Source: Xiheibacterium sp038325765 (lineage in GTDB: Bacteria > Myxococcota_A > Polyangia > Nannocystales > Nannocystaceae). Taken from it: DNA of 64,000 bases. Location: NCBI GenBank assembly GCA_038325765.1, contig JBBQJI010000004.1, positions 165,732-229,731 of the forward strand, written 5' to 3'. Of this stretch, positions 17,363 through 28,082 are shown one piece after another (the first letter of the stretch is position 1; every line of letters begins with the position of its first letter). Position numbers and translations under genes: made by a program. A model generated the notes under the pieces. It ran no database searches. It was not told the origin of the DNA and was given only the letters and a program-made list of their open reading frames with translations.

Positions 17363-18643
17363 GTGACGCGACGGAGTTTGGCTGTCCTCGTGGGGGCGTG
17401 CGCGTGGGCGCCGATGCTCGTGCACGCGCAGGATCCCGCGACGCCACCCGCCGTCTCGCCACCCGCCGTCTCGCCGCCCGCGACAGCGCCGGTCTCACCG
17501 CCGGCATCTCCGGACGTCGCGCCGCCGAGCGCTTCGCCACCACCGAGCGCTGCGCCACCACCGAGCGCTGCGCCACCGCCGAGCGCTGCGCCACCACCGA
17601 GCGCTGCGCCACCGCCCGCGACGCCACCGCCCGCGACGCCGCCGCCCGCGACGCCGCCTCCGGTAGCGTCTCCTCCCGCGACTCCGCCCCCCGCGATGAC
17701 GCCGCCCCCTGCGACGCCGCCCCCCGCGATGACGCCGCCTCCCGCGACGCCGCCCCCTGCGACGCCGCCCCCTGCGACGCCGCCCCCCGCGATGACGCCG
17801 CCTCCCGCGACGCCTCCCCCTGGCACGCCGCCCGCCATGACGCCGCCGGAATCGGGGGTGACCGCAGCCGAGGCGAGCGCACCTCCAGGCGCGGACGTCG
17901 ACGCTACGGTGCCGCCGGTCGACGACGCGACGTGGGCGGCGATGAAGGACAAGCCGGTCGTGCTCGAGCGCGGCAACGACGACGCGCCGGTGCAGGGCAA
18001 GCTGCTCGCGCACGAGGGGACCCACGCCGTCGTGTCGACGGACGACGGCGCGGTGGTGTCGGTGCGCAAGCAGGACGTGACCGCGCTGAAGTCTCCGGAC
18101 ACAAAGCCCGTCACGCCGCCGCCGCCGCCGGCCGAGAAGCCCATCGACAAGCCCAAGGACGACTGGAAGTGGCACAAGCTCGGCCTCTTCACGTTCCACG
18201 GCGTGGCGTACTCGCGGTGGCGGACCCCGAATTACCGATCGGGCGCCGCGACGTACAACCTCGACGCCGGCGTCGGCTTCAACTTCGGCCCGCGCTTCGG
18301 TGTCTACGCCCTCGCTGGCGGCGCGGTCGGGGCGCGGCTGCGCGAGAAGACGGTGCGCGGCAACTACGGGCACTTCGCCCTGTCGTTCCTGGTGCGCCGC
18401 AAGTACGTCGCGTTCATCCCCGGCATCGGCCTGGCGCTGTCGGGCCGCCGCGGCCCTGGCGACGTGATGATCCGCGAGACCGGCGTGGCGATCCCGATCA
18501 AACTGATGGGGCTCATCCCGGTCAAGGCCGGCCGCGCCGACGAGCTGCAGATCACCGTGGGCCTCGCCTACGATCTGGCGATCATGGCGAACACGCGGCC
18601 GCTCAACAGCATCGGGCTGCAGGTCGGCGTCGCCCGGTTCTAG
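17363..18643 (+). CDS. Pro-rich outer-membrane barrel protein
   Basis: A 426-residue exported protein starting at GTG 17363, with a signal peptide ending VHAQ. Residues about 27-160 are a Pro/Ala/Ser/Thr repeat tract (PPSAA, PPPATPPPAMT units), probably an extended spacer through the periplasm or cell wall. A small domain with a GKLLAHEGTHAVVSTDDGAVVSV segment follows. The C-terminal 140 residues are amphipathic strands ending GVARF, a beta-signal, so a small outer-membrane barrel is likely. The nearest neighbour upstream is another barrel protein. The stop lies 2 bp from the convergent stop of the 1105-residue gene. Function unknown. Confidence 0.7.
   Translation: MTRRSLAVLVGACAWAPMLVHAQDPATPPAVSPPAVSPPATAPVSPPASPDVAPPSASPPPSAAPPPSAAPPPSAAPPPSAAPPPATPPPATPPPATPPPVASPPATPPPAMTPPPATPPPAMTPPPATPPPATPPPATPPPAMTPPPATPPPGTPPAMTPPESGVTAAEASAPPGADVDATVPPVDDATWAAMKDKPVVLERGNDDAPVQGKLLAHEGTHAVVSTDDGAVVSVRKQDVTALKSPDTKPVTPPPPPAEKPIDKPKDDWKWHKLGLFTFHGVAYSRWRTPNYRSGAATYNLDAGVGFNFGPRFGVYALAGGAVGARLREKTVRGNYGHFALSFLVRRKYVAFIPGIGLALSGRRGPGDVMIRETGVAIPIKLMGLIPVKAGRADELQITVGLAYDLAIMANTRPLNSIGLQVGVARF
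17443..17850 (+). repeat. Degenerate Pro/Ala-coding tandem repeat tract
   Basis: Interleaved short units (ccgagcgctgcgccacca and ccccctgcgacgccgcc variants) encoding Pro-rich pentapeptides and heptapeptides. All units keep the reading frame. The repeat also opens long false frames on both strands. Confidence 0.85.
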
Positions 18644-18645
18644 CG

Positions 18646-21600
18646 TCAGCCGCGTGCCGCCGCGCGCATGTGCTCGGCGTGCAGGCGCAGCAGCCCGAGC
18701 TCCGCTGCATCGCAGACATCGACGAACGCAAGGTTGAGAGCGGTCAGCACCGCTGAGGCGACGACGCTGACGAGCAGAGGGTCGTGCTCGCCGACCAGCG
18801 CCCGGCGGACGATCGGATGGCGCGCGTCGACGACGATGCGCGCGTCTTCGCGGGCGACGATGCGCGTGCCGTCGTGCATGTCGACGACGACGTGACCGAG
18901 GTGGGCCTCGGTGAGCCCGGCGACGCCGCCTCGCAGCAGCGCCCGCAGCTCGGCGAGGAGGCGCCCGTGCAGAAGGACAGTGACGGTCGGCGCGGCCGCT
19001 GTTCGCTCCGATGCCGGCTCGGGCACAGGCGGTGTGTCCTCGCGTACCTCGGTGCGCAGCGGCGCCGGAGTGAGCTCGTGGGTGCGATCCCGCAGCGCCG
19101 ACGGACCGAGCAGCCGCTCGAGGGCGGCGCGCTGCTCCGCGCCCAGCAGGGTCACGTCGCCGAAGCCCGGCGGAAGCCCGCAGTCGAGCGACCGCACGTG
19201 CTCGAAGCTCCCCTGGTGAACGATCGCGTCGAATACATCGCCCAGGCCGAGCCCACGGCCGGCGAGCGTGGAGAGGATCTGCACCTCGAGCAGCCGGGCC
19301 AAGCGCAGGACCGCGGCGTGCCGATGGCCGGCGCCGCTTCGCGCAGTCGGTTCTCGGCCCTGGCCTACCTCGGCGCGCAGCGACTCCGCGCTCGGGATCT
19401 CACCGCGGCCGAGCGCAGCCCGCAGCGCACCGTCCATGCTCGAGCAGTCACGGGGGTCGGCGAGCGCGAGGATGGCGGCGTAGGCAGCAGCGCGCGCCTT
19501 CGCGGAGCGGCGGTCTCCGAGGACGATCCACAGCCGCACGAAGGTCGGCGACGGCAGGGCGAGGGCCACCATGTCGACGAGGATCTCGAACTCGTCCACC
19601 TCGGTCGCAGCGGCGCGGGCAACGACGGCGTCGAGGGTCGTCTCGACCGCCACCTCGACGGCGAACTCGATGACCGCCATCCCCCCGGCCCCGAGTCCGT
19701 CTTTGCCCTCGTTGGCCCAGCGCGGCTCGATCTCCAACGCCACCACGAGCCCGCGCAGACTCGGCGCGAGCTCGACGGTCGTGAGGGACTTGGACGCGAC
19801 GAGCACGTCGACGCGGGTGAGCGGGGCCACCAGACCGATCGCGCGGACGATGCCGACGACGCCCGCACCAGCTGGGTGCTCGAACGGCAGCGGACCGAGC
19901 ACGCACGGGACGCCGAGCGCGAGCGGACGACGCCTGCCATCGAGCGCCCAGCGCTGCGCGGCCTGCCACCGCCTGAACTCGGCGTCGGCGTCGCGGATGG
20001 CGTCGGCCCCGAACAGCGCCTCGATGAGGCGTCGGCGCGGATCATCGACGCGCACCGCGAGCTCGGGTGCGTCGTCGAGCAGTCGCTCCTGGGTGGTCAC
20101 CACCCGCACGAAACCGTCCTCCTCGATCGCGGCTGCGACCTGCTGCACCGTCACCGCGTGCCCACTCGCGCTCGCGAACATCGGCAGCAACCACAGCGGG
20201 TGGGCGGCAACGTCACCGCGCTGCGCCCACGGCTCGCCCATGGCCCGAACGGCGGCGACGGTGGCCTCGTCGCCGATCCCGTAACTCGCGAGCACGGCGG
20301 GCAAGTGTTCGCCCTCCGCGGCCTCGACGTAGTAGTGCAGCAGCTCCTCGCGGATGAACGTCGGAATCCGCTCGTTCGTCATACGGGCACAGATCGCGCC
20401 CGCCTGCCGGTCGATGGCGACGAGCAGGGTGTGCACCGCTGCCACGAACACGGCGTCGCGGACGACGTCGTCGAATACGTCGTTCATCGTGAACGCGGCG
20501 GTGACGACGGCGTTCGTGGTGCTCGGTGCGGCTGCGAGCGGCAGCTCCACGAGCAGCCGGTCTTCGCAGATCAGCCGCAGCCACGACGGACCGTTGTTCG
20601 GCGCCCAGCCCACTTCGCACGCGGCGTTCGCGTTCTGCTCGCGGTGCTGCTCGACGTAGTGGTAGTAGCTGGGCAGCGCCGAAGTGTGGTGTCGCGCGGC
20701 CAGGGCCTCGCGGTTCTTCTCGCGTGCACTGACGCGGTGCACGAGCGCGGTCACATCCTCCAGCTGTGGGCCCACGACCAACGCCAGAGCGGCGCGCGTG
20801 GTGTCGTCGACGAGGATCACATCGGCGAGCGCGGCCGGTGCGGATCGCAGGTCCAACCCGGAGCACCGGACCGCGGGGGTGGCGAGGAGATCGGCCGTGG
20901 TTCGCCGGACGCCCGTGATCGTCGACCACAGCGCGGCACCGAGGAAGGCCGACAGCGGTCGCGCGTCGACACCCGCTTGCGCGTGGGGGCGGAGCGCGGC
21001 GATGCGCCGGCACACCACGTCGACCAGCGGTCCCAGCGGCGCTCGCCCCGCCGCAGCTTCGGCGGTGATCCACGTCGCGAGGGCGCGATCGCGGGCGATC
21101 TCGACCGCCGCGATCACTTGCTCATATCGCCCGTCACGGACCACATCGGCCAGCGACGCGTCGGTGCGCAGCGTCGAGACGTCGACGGTGCCGCGCAGCC
21201 CGACCCACGTCGGATCATCGAAGACATGGCGGGCGATCCACACCTGGTGCCGCACCAACTCGAGGTGCCCGGCCCCGCCTGAGGGCGTCAGGCCGATCTC
21301 GCCGAGATCCACCCCGTCGAACATCACTGGCTCCCAACGGGCGATCGCGGCGTCGGGCCGCCGGCGCTCGATCGGGGTGTCGTCCAGCACGATGGGAATC
21401 CGCGAGAACCCGCAGTGCACCTGCAGCAGCGCCCGACCACGCCCGGGCTCGTCGCCGAGGCGCAAGAACCGGCGGACGATGCCTAGCCCGAAGCGCGCTT
21501 TGAGATGCACGCCGATGCCAAGGCGGCCGTCCTTCACCCGCTCGAGCCGATCCGGCCCGTCGTTGTGCTGCTCGAGCCACGCACCGACCGAGCCGTCGCT

Positions 21601-21963
21601 GCAGGCGACTCGGACCCACCGCGGATCGGTGGCCATCGCGGCGTTGAGGGCCAACGCCAGCTCGCGCAGGCCGGCGGGCGGCGGCGCATCGGAGAACAGC
21701 AAGATGTAGAGGCTGCCGAGTTCGTCGTGGGAAAACGGCGTGGCGTCGCTGCGCATCTCCATGTCGTCGGCGTCGATGCGGATGTCGATGCGACTCGCAC
21801 CGCGCGCGGCCATCGCCTGCACCAGCAACAGGATGTAGCGGTGGGGATCGGCGAGCTGGAATTCGCGCAGCTTCTCGCGGGCGCGCGCGGCATCGAGGGT
21901 GAATACGCCGGTCGCTTGGCCGGTGGCCCCCGCACGCAGACCGTCGAGGAGTGACTCGGTCAC
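18646..21963 (-). CDS. Large protein of unknown function, possible divergent GHKL/Hsp90-like N-domain
   Basis: A 1105-residue soluble protein with no signal peptide or membrane segment. The GTG at 21963 is chosen because an AGGAG Shine-Dalgarno lies about 9 nt upstream, one of the few clear ones here. The first 150 residues (YILLLVQAMAARGASRIDIR, then a short acidic turn) recall the order of the GHKL ATPase of Hsp90/HtpG: helix with N-box, then strand, then metal loop. The Asn of the N-box is replaced, so ATP binding is doubtful. Residues after 200 are unassigned; the last 100 contain conserved-looking segments (VVDARHPIVRRAL, ASAVLTALN). No partner genes point to a pathway. Could be a chaperone-like scaffold; I do not assign a function. 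Confidence 0.5.
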   Translation of the reverse strand: MTESLLDGLRAGATGQATGVFTLDAARAREKLREFQLADPHRYILLLVQAMAARGASRIDIRIDADDMEMRSDATPFSHDELGSLYILLFSDAPPPAGLRELALALNAAMATDPRWVRVACSDGSVGAWLEQHNDGPDRLERVKDGRLGIGVHLKARFGLGIVRRFLRLGDEPGRGRALLQVHCGFSRIPIVLDDTPIERRRPDAAIARWEPVMFDGVDLGEIGLTPSGGAGHLELVRHQVWIARHVFDDPTWVGLRGTVDVSTLRTDASLADVVRDGRYEQVIAAVEIARDRALATWITAEAAAGRAPLGPLVDVVCRRIAALRPHAQAGVDARPLSAFLGAALWSTITGVRRTTADLLATPAVRCSGLDLRSAPAALADVILVDDTTRAALALVVGPQLEDVTALVHRVSAREKNREALAARHHTSALPSYYHYVEQHREQNANAACEVGWAPNNGPSWLRLICEDRLLVELPLAAAPSTTNAVVTAAFTMNDVFDDVVRDAVFVAAVHTLLVAIDRQAGAICARMTNERIPTFIREELLHYYVEAAEGEHLPAVLASYGIGDEATVAAVRAMGEPWAQRGDVAAHPLWLLPMFASASGHAVTVQQVAAAIEEDGFVRVVTTQERLLDDAPELAVRVDDPRRRLIEALFGADAIRDADAEFRRWQAAQRWALDGRRRPLALGVPCVLGPLPFEHPAGAGVVGIVRAIGLVAPLTRVDVLVASKSLTTVELAPSLRGLVVALEIEPRWANEGKDGLGAGGMAVIEFAVEVAVETTLDAVVARAAATEVDEFEILVDMVALALPSPTFVRLWIVLGDRRSAKARAAAYAAILALADPRDCSSMDGALRAALGRGEIPSAESLRAEVGQGREPTARSGAGHRHAAVLRLARLLEVQILSTLAGRGLGLGDVFDAIVHQGSFEHVRSLDCGLPPGFGDVTLLGAEQRAALERLLGPSALRDRTHELTPAPLRTEVREDTPPVPEPASERTAAAPTVTVLLHGRLLAELRALLRGGVAGLTEAHLGHVVVDMHDGTRIVAREDARIVVDARHPIVRRALVGEHDPLLVSVVASAVLTALNLAFVDVCDAAELGLLRLHAEHMRAAARG

Positions 21964-22044
21964 CGCCCATCTCCTAGGGGCACGCCATGGGAACGGCGTG
22001 CCCGTGCCTGCGCGCGTGGTCCCGGGCCGGTGATCCCGTCGTGA

Positions 22045-22050
22045 TACGCT
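22045..22050 (+). promoter_or_regulatory. Candidate -10 hexamer (TACGCT) for the small lipoprotein
   Basis: TACGCT ends 6 nt before GTG 22057 and 12 nt before ATG 22063, matching the recurring pattern. Confidence 0.42.
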
Positions 22051-22056
22051 ACCTGC

Positions 22057-22500
22057 GTGCACATGCTGACGTCGGCGACTCGCGCTGCGGCGATCGTCTC
22101 ACTTGTGGCCGCGCTCGTCGCCTGCGGCGGCGACGGGGGCCCCTATCCCGATGACGGTGTCCAGGGCACCTCGTCCGCGACCGGCGACACCACGGCCGGC
22201 GAGACCGCGGGTACGACGGCAGCGGACACCGGCGCTGCCGATCCCCGCCTGGCCCTCTGCGTCGCCTCGTGCACGCACCGCGCCGAGTGCGTGGGTGTCG
22301 ATACGACCCTCGAGGCCTGCGAGCTCGAGTGCGGGCCGGTGTACGAAGGCGTCCCCGAGCGCTGCTACGGCGAGATCGACGGGGTCTTCATCTGCGCCGC
22401 CCTTCTCGACTGCAAGGTGGCGGCGGACTTCGACGTCGGCGAGCCCATGGGGCCCTGTGGCGACCGGATCAGCGCCTACCGCACCTGCGTCGCTGGCTGA
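22057..22500 (+). CDS. Small Cys-rich lipoprotein
   Basis: A 147-residue exported lipoprotein. The signal peptide runs into a lipobox LVACG at about residue 23. A Gly/Thr/Asp linker follows (GDTTAGETAGTTAADTG), then a domain with eight or more Cys (CVASCTHRAECVGV, CELECGPVY, CAALLDC), most likely disulphide-bonded outside the cytoplasm. The start may be GTG 22057 or ATG 22063. It is divergent from the 1105-residue gene, with the two starts 94 bp apart. No known domain is recognised; similar Cys-rich small lipoproteins are frequent in Nannocystaceae. Confidence 0.7.
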   Translation: MHMLTSATRAAAIVSLVAALVACGGDGGPYPDDGVQGTSSATGDTTAGETAGTTAADTGAADPRLALCVASCTHRAECVGVDTTLEACELECGPVYEGVPERCYGEIDGVFICAALLDCKVAADFDVGEPMGPCGDRISAYRTCVAG

Positions 22501-22613
22501 CCTCTGGCAGGCAGCGGGTCGGGTTCGGCCGCCGCGTGTGGCCACGGCATGAGCGCGTCACCACCCAACGACGTCCACGTCGCCGCCAGCTCGAGCGCCC
22601 CCCGCGGGCCCGA

Positions 22614-24458
<1,845 letters not shown>

Positions 24459-24709
24459 GGTGGCCCAGCCAAGGGGAAACCGACTCGCCCGAGCGGGCAG
24501 GGACGCCGTTCAGACCCACAAGCCGCATCCCCGCCATGACTCCCGGGCGCGCGTGCTGCGGGCCGTGACCCCCACATCGACACGATCCCGCCGCGTCGCG
24601 ACCCGCGGGGATCCGCGCAATCGGGCCCGAGCGCACTGCCTTCGAGGCGCGCAGGCGTAGCGATACTCACGCCGAGGTCACGCACAGACGTCGCGCAGCA
24701 CCAACGCAC

Positions 24710-25495
24710 CAGTTCGCCGATTTCTCCGCGGGCAACTCGCCGTTCCAGGGCGGCTACGACGTCGACAGCCACGGCGATCGCATCTACGTCCTCGGCTACG
24801 TCGGCGTGATCCAGGTCTACGAGGTCGAGCTGCTCGACACCGATGGCGACGGCAAGTTCGAGCCCAACCAGCACCCGGACAACCCCGAAGAGCTCGGCGA
24901 GATCGAGCAGCGCGTGCTCACGTACATCGAGGACTTGCCGCCGTTCGGCACGCCGCAGCTCAGCGTCTCGGAGATCTACGCCGCCGAGGACCGCATCTAC
25001 ATCTCCGGCACCCAGATCACCGAGTACGTCTACGCCACCGGCGTGACCCAGGTGATCTCGACGGCGCCCGCCGGTTGGCTCGGACGCTTCTCGCAGGTGG
25101 GCTATGACGACGTCCGCGGCGTCTGGTACGGCTCGAACGAGAGCCAGCGCCGCGTGTTCCAGTTCGACTCGGCCGGCAACGCGTGGGGCATCGCGTTCCT
25201 CTACCCGTCGCTCTCGGGCGATCACATGGATGGGCTCGAGGTCGTCACCGATCCGAACACCAACATCCCCTACGTCTACGTCTCCGACATGACGTCGGAC
25301 TTCATCGGCCAGTACCGCCTCGATCCCGAGCTCGGCTGGGTGCAGCACAACCTGTTCAGCTACGCCGGCACCCAGGGCGCCTTGCTCGAGGGCATGGGCT
25401 ACGGCGCGCTCTATCACTTCTGGGCGACGTCGGGCCAGACGCTCTACGAGGTCGGCGGTGGCGATCTCGCCGAGTTCACCGAGCCGCCGGGTTGA
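24710..25495 (+). pseudogene. 5'-truncated secreted propeller-like protein
   Basis: The frame reads as protein from about 24710 (QFADFSAGNSPFQGGYDVD) to the stop at 25495, but no ATG, GTG or TTG lies in frame upstream. Upstream bases encode only Arg-rich noise, so the signal peptide and first residues appear to be lost. GTG 24806 is the first possible start but falls inside the fold. The visible 260 residues alternate strands with repeated aromatic-Val-Tyr segments (RIYVLGYVGVIQVYEVELL, IYISGTQITEYVYATG) and a Ca-binding-like loop DTDGDGKFEPN. This suggests a surface beta-propeller. It may be a broken gene, or one using an unusual start. Confidence 0.5.
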
Positions 25496-26205
25496 TGACC
25501 AGGCTGCCGCGGAGCATGCAGCCGCACACGGGGCACGTCGATCCGACGACGCGACGCATGGCCGTGTGGCTTTGCGTCGCGTTCGCATGTGCGTCGCCGC
25601 AGACGGAGGACTCCGCGGCGAGCACCGGCGGGTTGCCCACCACCACGACCGACCCTGCCACCACCTCCGGCGAGACGACCGCGGCCCCGGCGTCGACCTC
25701 AGGCGACACCAGCGGGGGCGCGTCGAGCTCGAGTGACGACGGCATGCCCAGCGCCGAGGGGCCGACGCCCTTGCAGCCCAAGTCGTGCGACCTCGCGGTG
25801 ATGGATCCGGCCGCCGATCCCACCCAGGTGATCGCCGCCGGCGACGGCGATGCCCAGATCCCGACGGTGATCGGCGACGTACTACTGCGCAACTGCGGCT
25901 GCCACTACAACGTCAACGAGCTGCCGATCGCCGACTACGTCGACTACGTCTCCGATGCCCAGCCCATGGCGACGTGGGCCGACTTCCACGCCGACTTCAC
26001 CGGCACCTTCCCGATCGGCTACGAGACCATGCCGGCGTATCTCGCCGTGGAGCAGCGCGTGGTGTTCGAGCAGCCGTTGCCGATGCCGACCTTCCAGTGT
26101 GGCGTCGAGGACGAGGACGGCATGATCACGGTGGCGGATCTCGCCATGCTCACCGAGTGGTTCGCGGCCGGTGCGCCCGATGGCGCGACCTGGCTCGGGC
26201 GGTGA
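25495..26205 (+). CDS. Lipoprotein with CXCH motif, possible haem protein
   Basis: A 236-residue exported protein. The start ATG 25495 overlaps the preceding stop (TGATG), but ATG 25516 and ATG 25558 are alternatives. A short hydrophobic segment ends FACAS, a lipobox candidate. A Ser/Thr/Gly linker follows (TTTTDPATTSGETTAAP), then a globular domain. In that domain, DVLLRNCGCHY resembles a c-type cytochrome attachment site but has only one residue between the Cys (CXCH, not CXXCH). Later segments (TWADFHADF, CGVEDEDGMITVADLAMLTEWFAAGAP) match domains found beside haem motifs in Planctomycetes/Myxococcota proteins. Covalent haem is therefore possible but unproven. Confidence 0.6.
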   Translation: MTRLPRSMQPHTGHVDPTTRRMAVWLCVAFACASPQTEDSAASTGGLPTTTTDPATTSGETTAAPASTSGDTSGGASSSSDDGMPSAEGPTPLQPKSCDLAVMDPAADPTQVIAAGDGDAQIPTVIGDVLLRNCGCHYNVNELPIADYVDYVSDAQPMATWADFHADFTGTFPIGYETMPAYLAVEQRVVFEQPLPMPTFQCGVEDEDGMITVADLAMLTEWFAAGAPDGATWLGR

Positions 26206-26383
26206 CCCGCGCCGCCCTCGGACCGCTGCCGACCGGGTGTGCCGCGGAGCCCTCGCAGCGCTGCTGGCCTCGCGACCGCGGATCGAGGGGGGAGGGCGGC
26301 CGGGGAACATCCCGACATCGCCGCTGCGTTGGATCCGACTCTGAGATAGGGTTGCCCGCTTCGAGGGCGCCAGGCCGCGGGCG

Positions 26384-28036
26384 ATGCTCTTCCCGACCTT
26401 CGACTTCCTGCTCTTCGTGATCCCGGTCCTCGCGGCGGCGTGGATGCTGGCGCATCGTCCGCGGTGGCGGACGCTGCTGCTGCTCGGCGCCAGCTACTTC
26501 TTCTACATGGCGGGGCCCAAGAACGAGCCCCTACCGACGCCCTGGTACTACGTCGGTCTGCTGCTGATCTCGACGGTGCTCGACTACGCCTGTGGTCTGG
26601 GCATCGCGGCCCAGGACGCCAGGGCACGGCGAAACGGTCTGAGCCCGCGGGTGACGCGGGCTCGCAACGCGATGCTCGGCATCTCGTTGGTGGGGAACCT
26701 CGGGCTGCTCGGCTACTTCAAGTACACGGACTTCTTCGTGCGCACCGCCGGCGATGTCGCCGGAGCACTGGGGCTGGACTGGACGGCGCCGACGATTCGA
26801 CTGCTGTTGCCGATCGGCATCTCGTTCTACACGTTCCAGAGCCTCAGCTACACCATCGACGTGTGGCGCGGGCGGCTCACCCCCGAGCGCTCGTTCCCCA
26901 AGTTCGCGCTGTTCGTCACCTTCTTTCCCCAGCTCGTCGCCGGCCCGATCGTGCGCGCGGACGAGCTGCTGCCCCAGCTCCATCGCTCGCCGCGGCTGTG
27001 TGCCGCGCGCATGGAGGAGGGCGTCTTCTTGGTGTTCAAGGGCCTGATCAAGAAGGTGGTGCTCGGCGACTGGATCGCCGCGCGGCTCACCGACATGATC
27101 TTCGCGTCGCCCGAGAGCTACACCCAGGCCGAGCTGATGTTCGCGCTGTACGCGTTCACGCTGCAGCTGTACGCTGATTTCTCCGGCTACTCGGACATCG
27201 CCATCGGCGTGTCCAAGCTACTGGGCTACGATCTGCCGGAGAACTTCGACCGGCCGTACCAGGCCCGGAATCTCGGCGAGTTCTGGCGACGCTGGCACAT
27301 GACGCTGTCGACGTGGCTGCGCGACTACCTGTTCTTCCCGCTCGGCGGTAGCAAGGGCACGGCGGCGCGGACCTACTTCAATCTGTGGCTGACGATGTTC
27401 TTGGTGGGGATGTGGCACTACAGCCAGGGCACGAGCTGGAATTTCGTCATCTACGCCAACCTGCATGCGGCGGCGATGGTGTTCAACCGGTGGAACCGCA
27501 TCCGCGTGCGTGGCCCGTCGCGCCGGGCCGAGCTGGGGCGCTGGCTGCCGGGGCTCGCGGCGCTCGGCGCGGTGATCGCATGGCTGTGCCACGCCGCGCT
27601 CGATCTGCCGTGGGACACCAGCGGGGCGGTCGCCGGCTTCGCGCTTTTCATGTTCCTCGTCGTCGCGTGGCTGCCCGAGACCGGCACGTGGGGCAACACC
27701 GCGCTGCATATCCTGCTCACCTTCCACTTCACGGTGATCTCGCGCGTGTTCTTCCGCGCCGAGAGCTTCGAGGTCGCCAAGCGATTGTGCGCGGGCCTGC
27801 TGGCGTTCGACGGCTACGGCGTGCGTGCGGGCCTGGTCACGCCGTGGGTGGGCCTGACGCTCGCGGTGGGCTGCGCCTACCATTTCACGCCGCGGGCCTG
27901 GGTCGATGTGTGGGGCCTGGCGGCGGTTCGGCGGGCGCCGGGATGGTTGCTGGGCCTGGTGTTCGCCGCGCTGTGCCTGGGCGTGCTGCTGCTGCTCGGC
28001 GGCGGGCCGAGGGCGTTCATCTACTTCCAGTTCTGA
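26384..28036 (+). CDS. MBOAT O-acyltransferase, AlgI-like
   Basis: A 550-residue polytopic inner-membrane acyltransferase of the MBOAT family (AlgI/PatA/DltB type). It moves acetyl groups across the membrane for modification of an exopolysaccharide or peptidoglycan. The opening LFPTFDFLLFVIPVLAAAW and later YADFSGYSDIAIGVSKLLGY are diagnostic. The two conserved His lie at about residues 345 (GMWHYS) and 361 (NLHAA). The next gene is an SGNH/GDSL hydrolase-like partner, as in algI-algJ and patA-patB pairs, so the two probably form one O-acetylation module. A TAGGGT hexamer lies 31 nt upstream of the start. The acceptor polymer is unknown; no polysaccharide genes flank it here. Confidence 0.92.
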   Translation: MLFPTFDFLLFVIPVLAAAWMLAHRPRWRTLLLLGASYFFYMAGPKNEPLPTPWYYVGLLLISTVLDYACGLGIAAQDARARRNGLSPRVTRARNAMLGISLVGNLGLLGYFKYTDFFVRTAGDVAGALGLDWTAPTIRLLLPIGISFYTFQSLSYTIDVWRGRLTPERSFPKFALFVTFFPQLVAGPIVRADELLPQLHRSPRLCAARMEEGVFLVFKGLIKKVVLGDWIAARLTDMIFASPESYTQAELMFALYAFTLQLYADFSGYSDIAIGVSKLLGYDLPENFDRPYQARNLGEFWRRWHMTLSTWLRDYLFFPLGGSKGTAARTYFNLWLTMFLVGMWHYSQGTSWNFVIYANLHAAAMVFNRWNRIRVRGPSRRAELGRWLPGLAALGAVIAWLCHAALDLPWDTSGAVAGFALFMFLVVAWLPETGTWGNTALHILLTFHFTVISRVFFRAESFEVAKRLCAGLLAFDGYGVRAGLVTPWVGLTLAVGCAYHFTPRAWVDVWGLAAVRRAPGWLLGLVFAALCLGVLLLLGGGPRAFIYFQF

Positions 28037-28070
28037 GTCCAGTTCTGAGTCCAGTTCTGAGTCCAGTACT
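28027..28070 (+). repeat. 12-bp tandem repeat at the mboat/sgnh junction
   Basis: Three perfect units of ccagttctgagt plus a partial fourth. The MBOAT stop codon (28034-28036) lies in the first unit, so the repeat sets the spacer between the two genes. Confidence 0.85.
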
Positions 28071-28082
28071 AAAGCCTCTGTC

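Noticed and set aside
17443..17850. Possible CRISPR array or mobile repeat
   Set aside because: Units are 15-30 bp, directly adjacent without unique spacers, and encode an in-frame Pro-rich linker.
18784..21282. An 832-codon plus-strand frame inside the 1105-residue gene
   Set aside because: It has Arg/His/Asp-rich composition with no start signals, while the minus-strand frame has a Shine-Dalgarno and protein-like composition.
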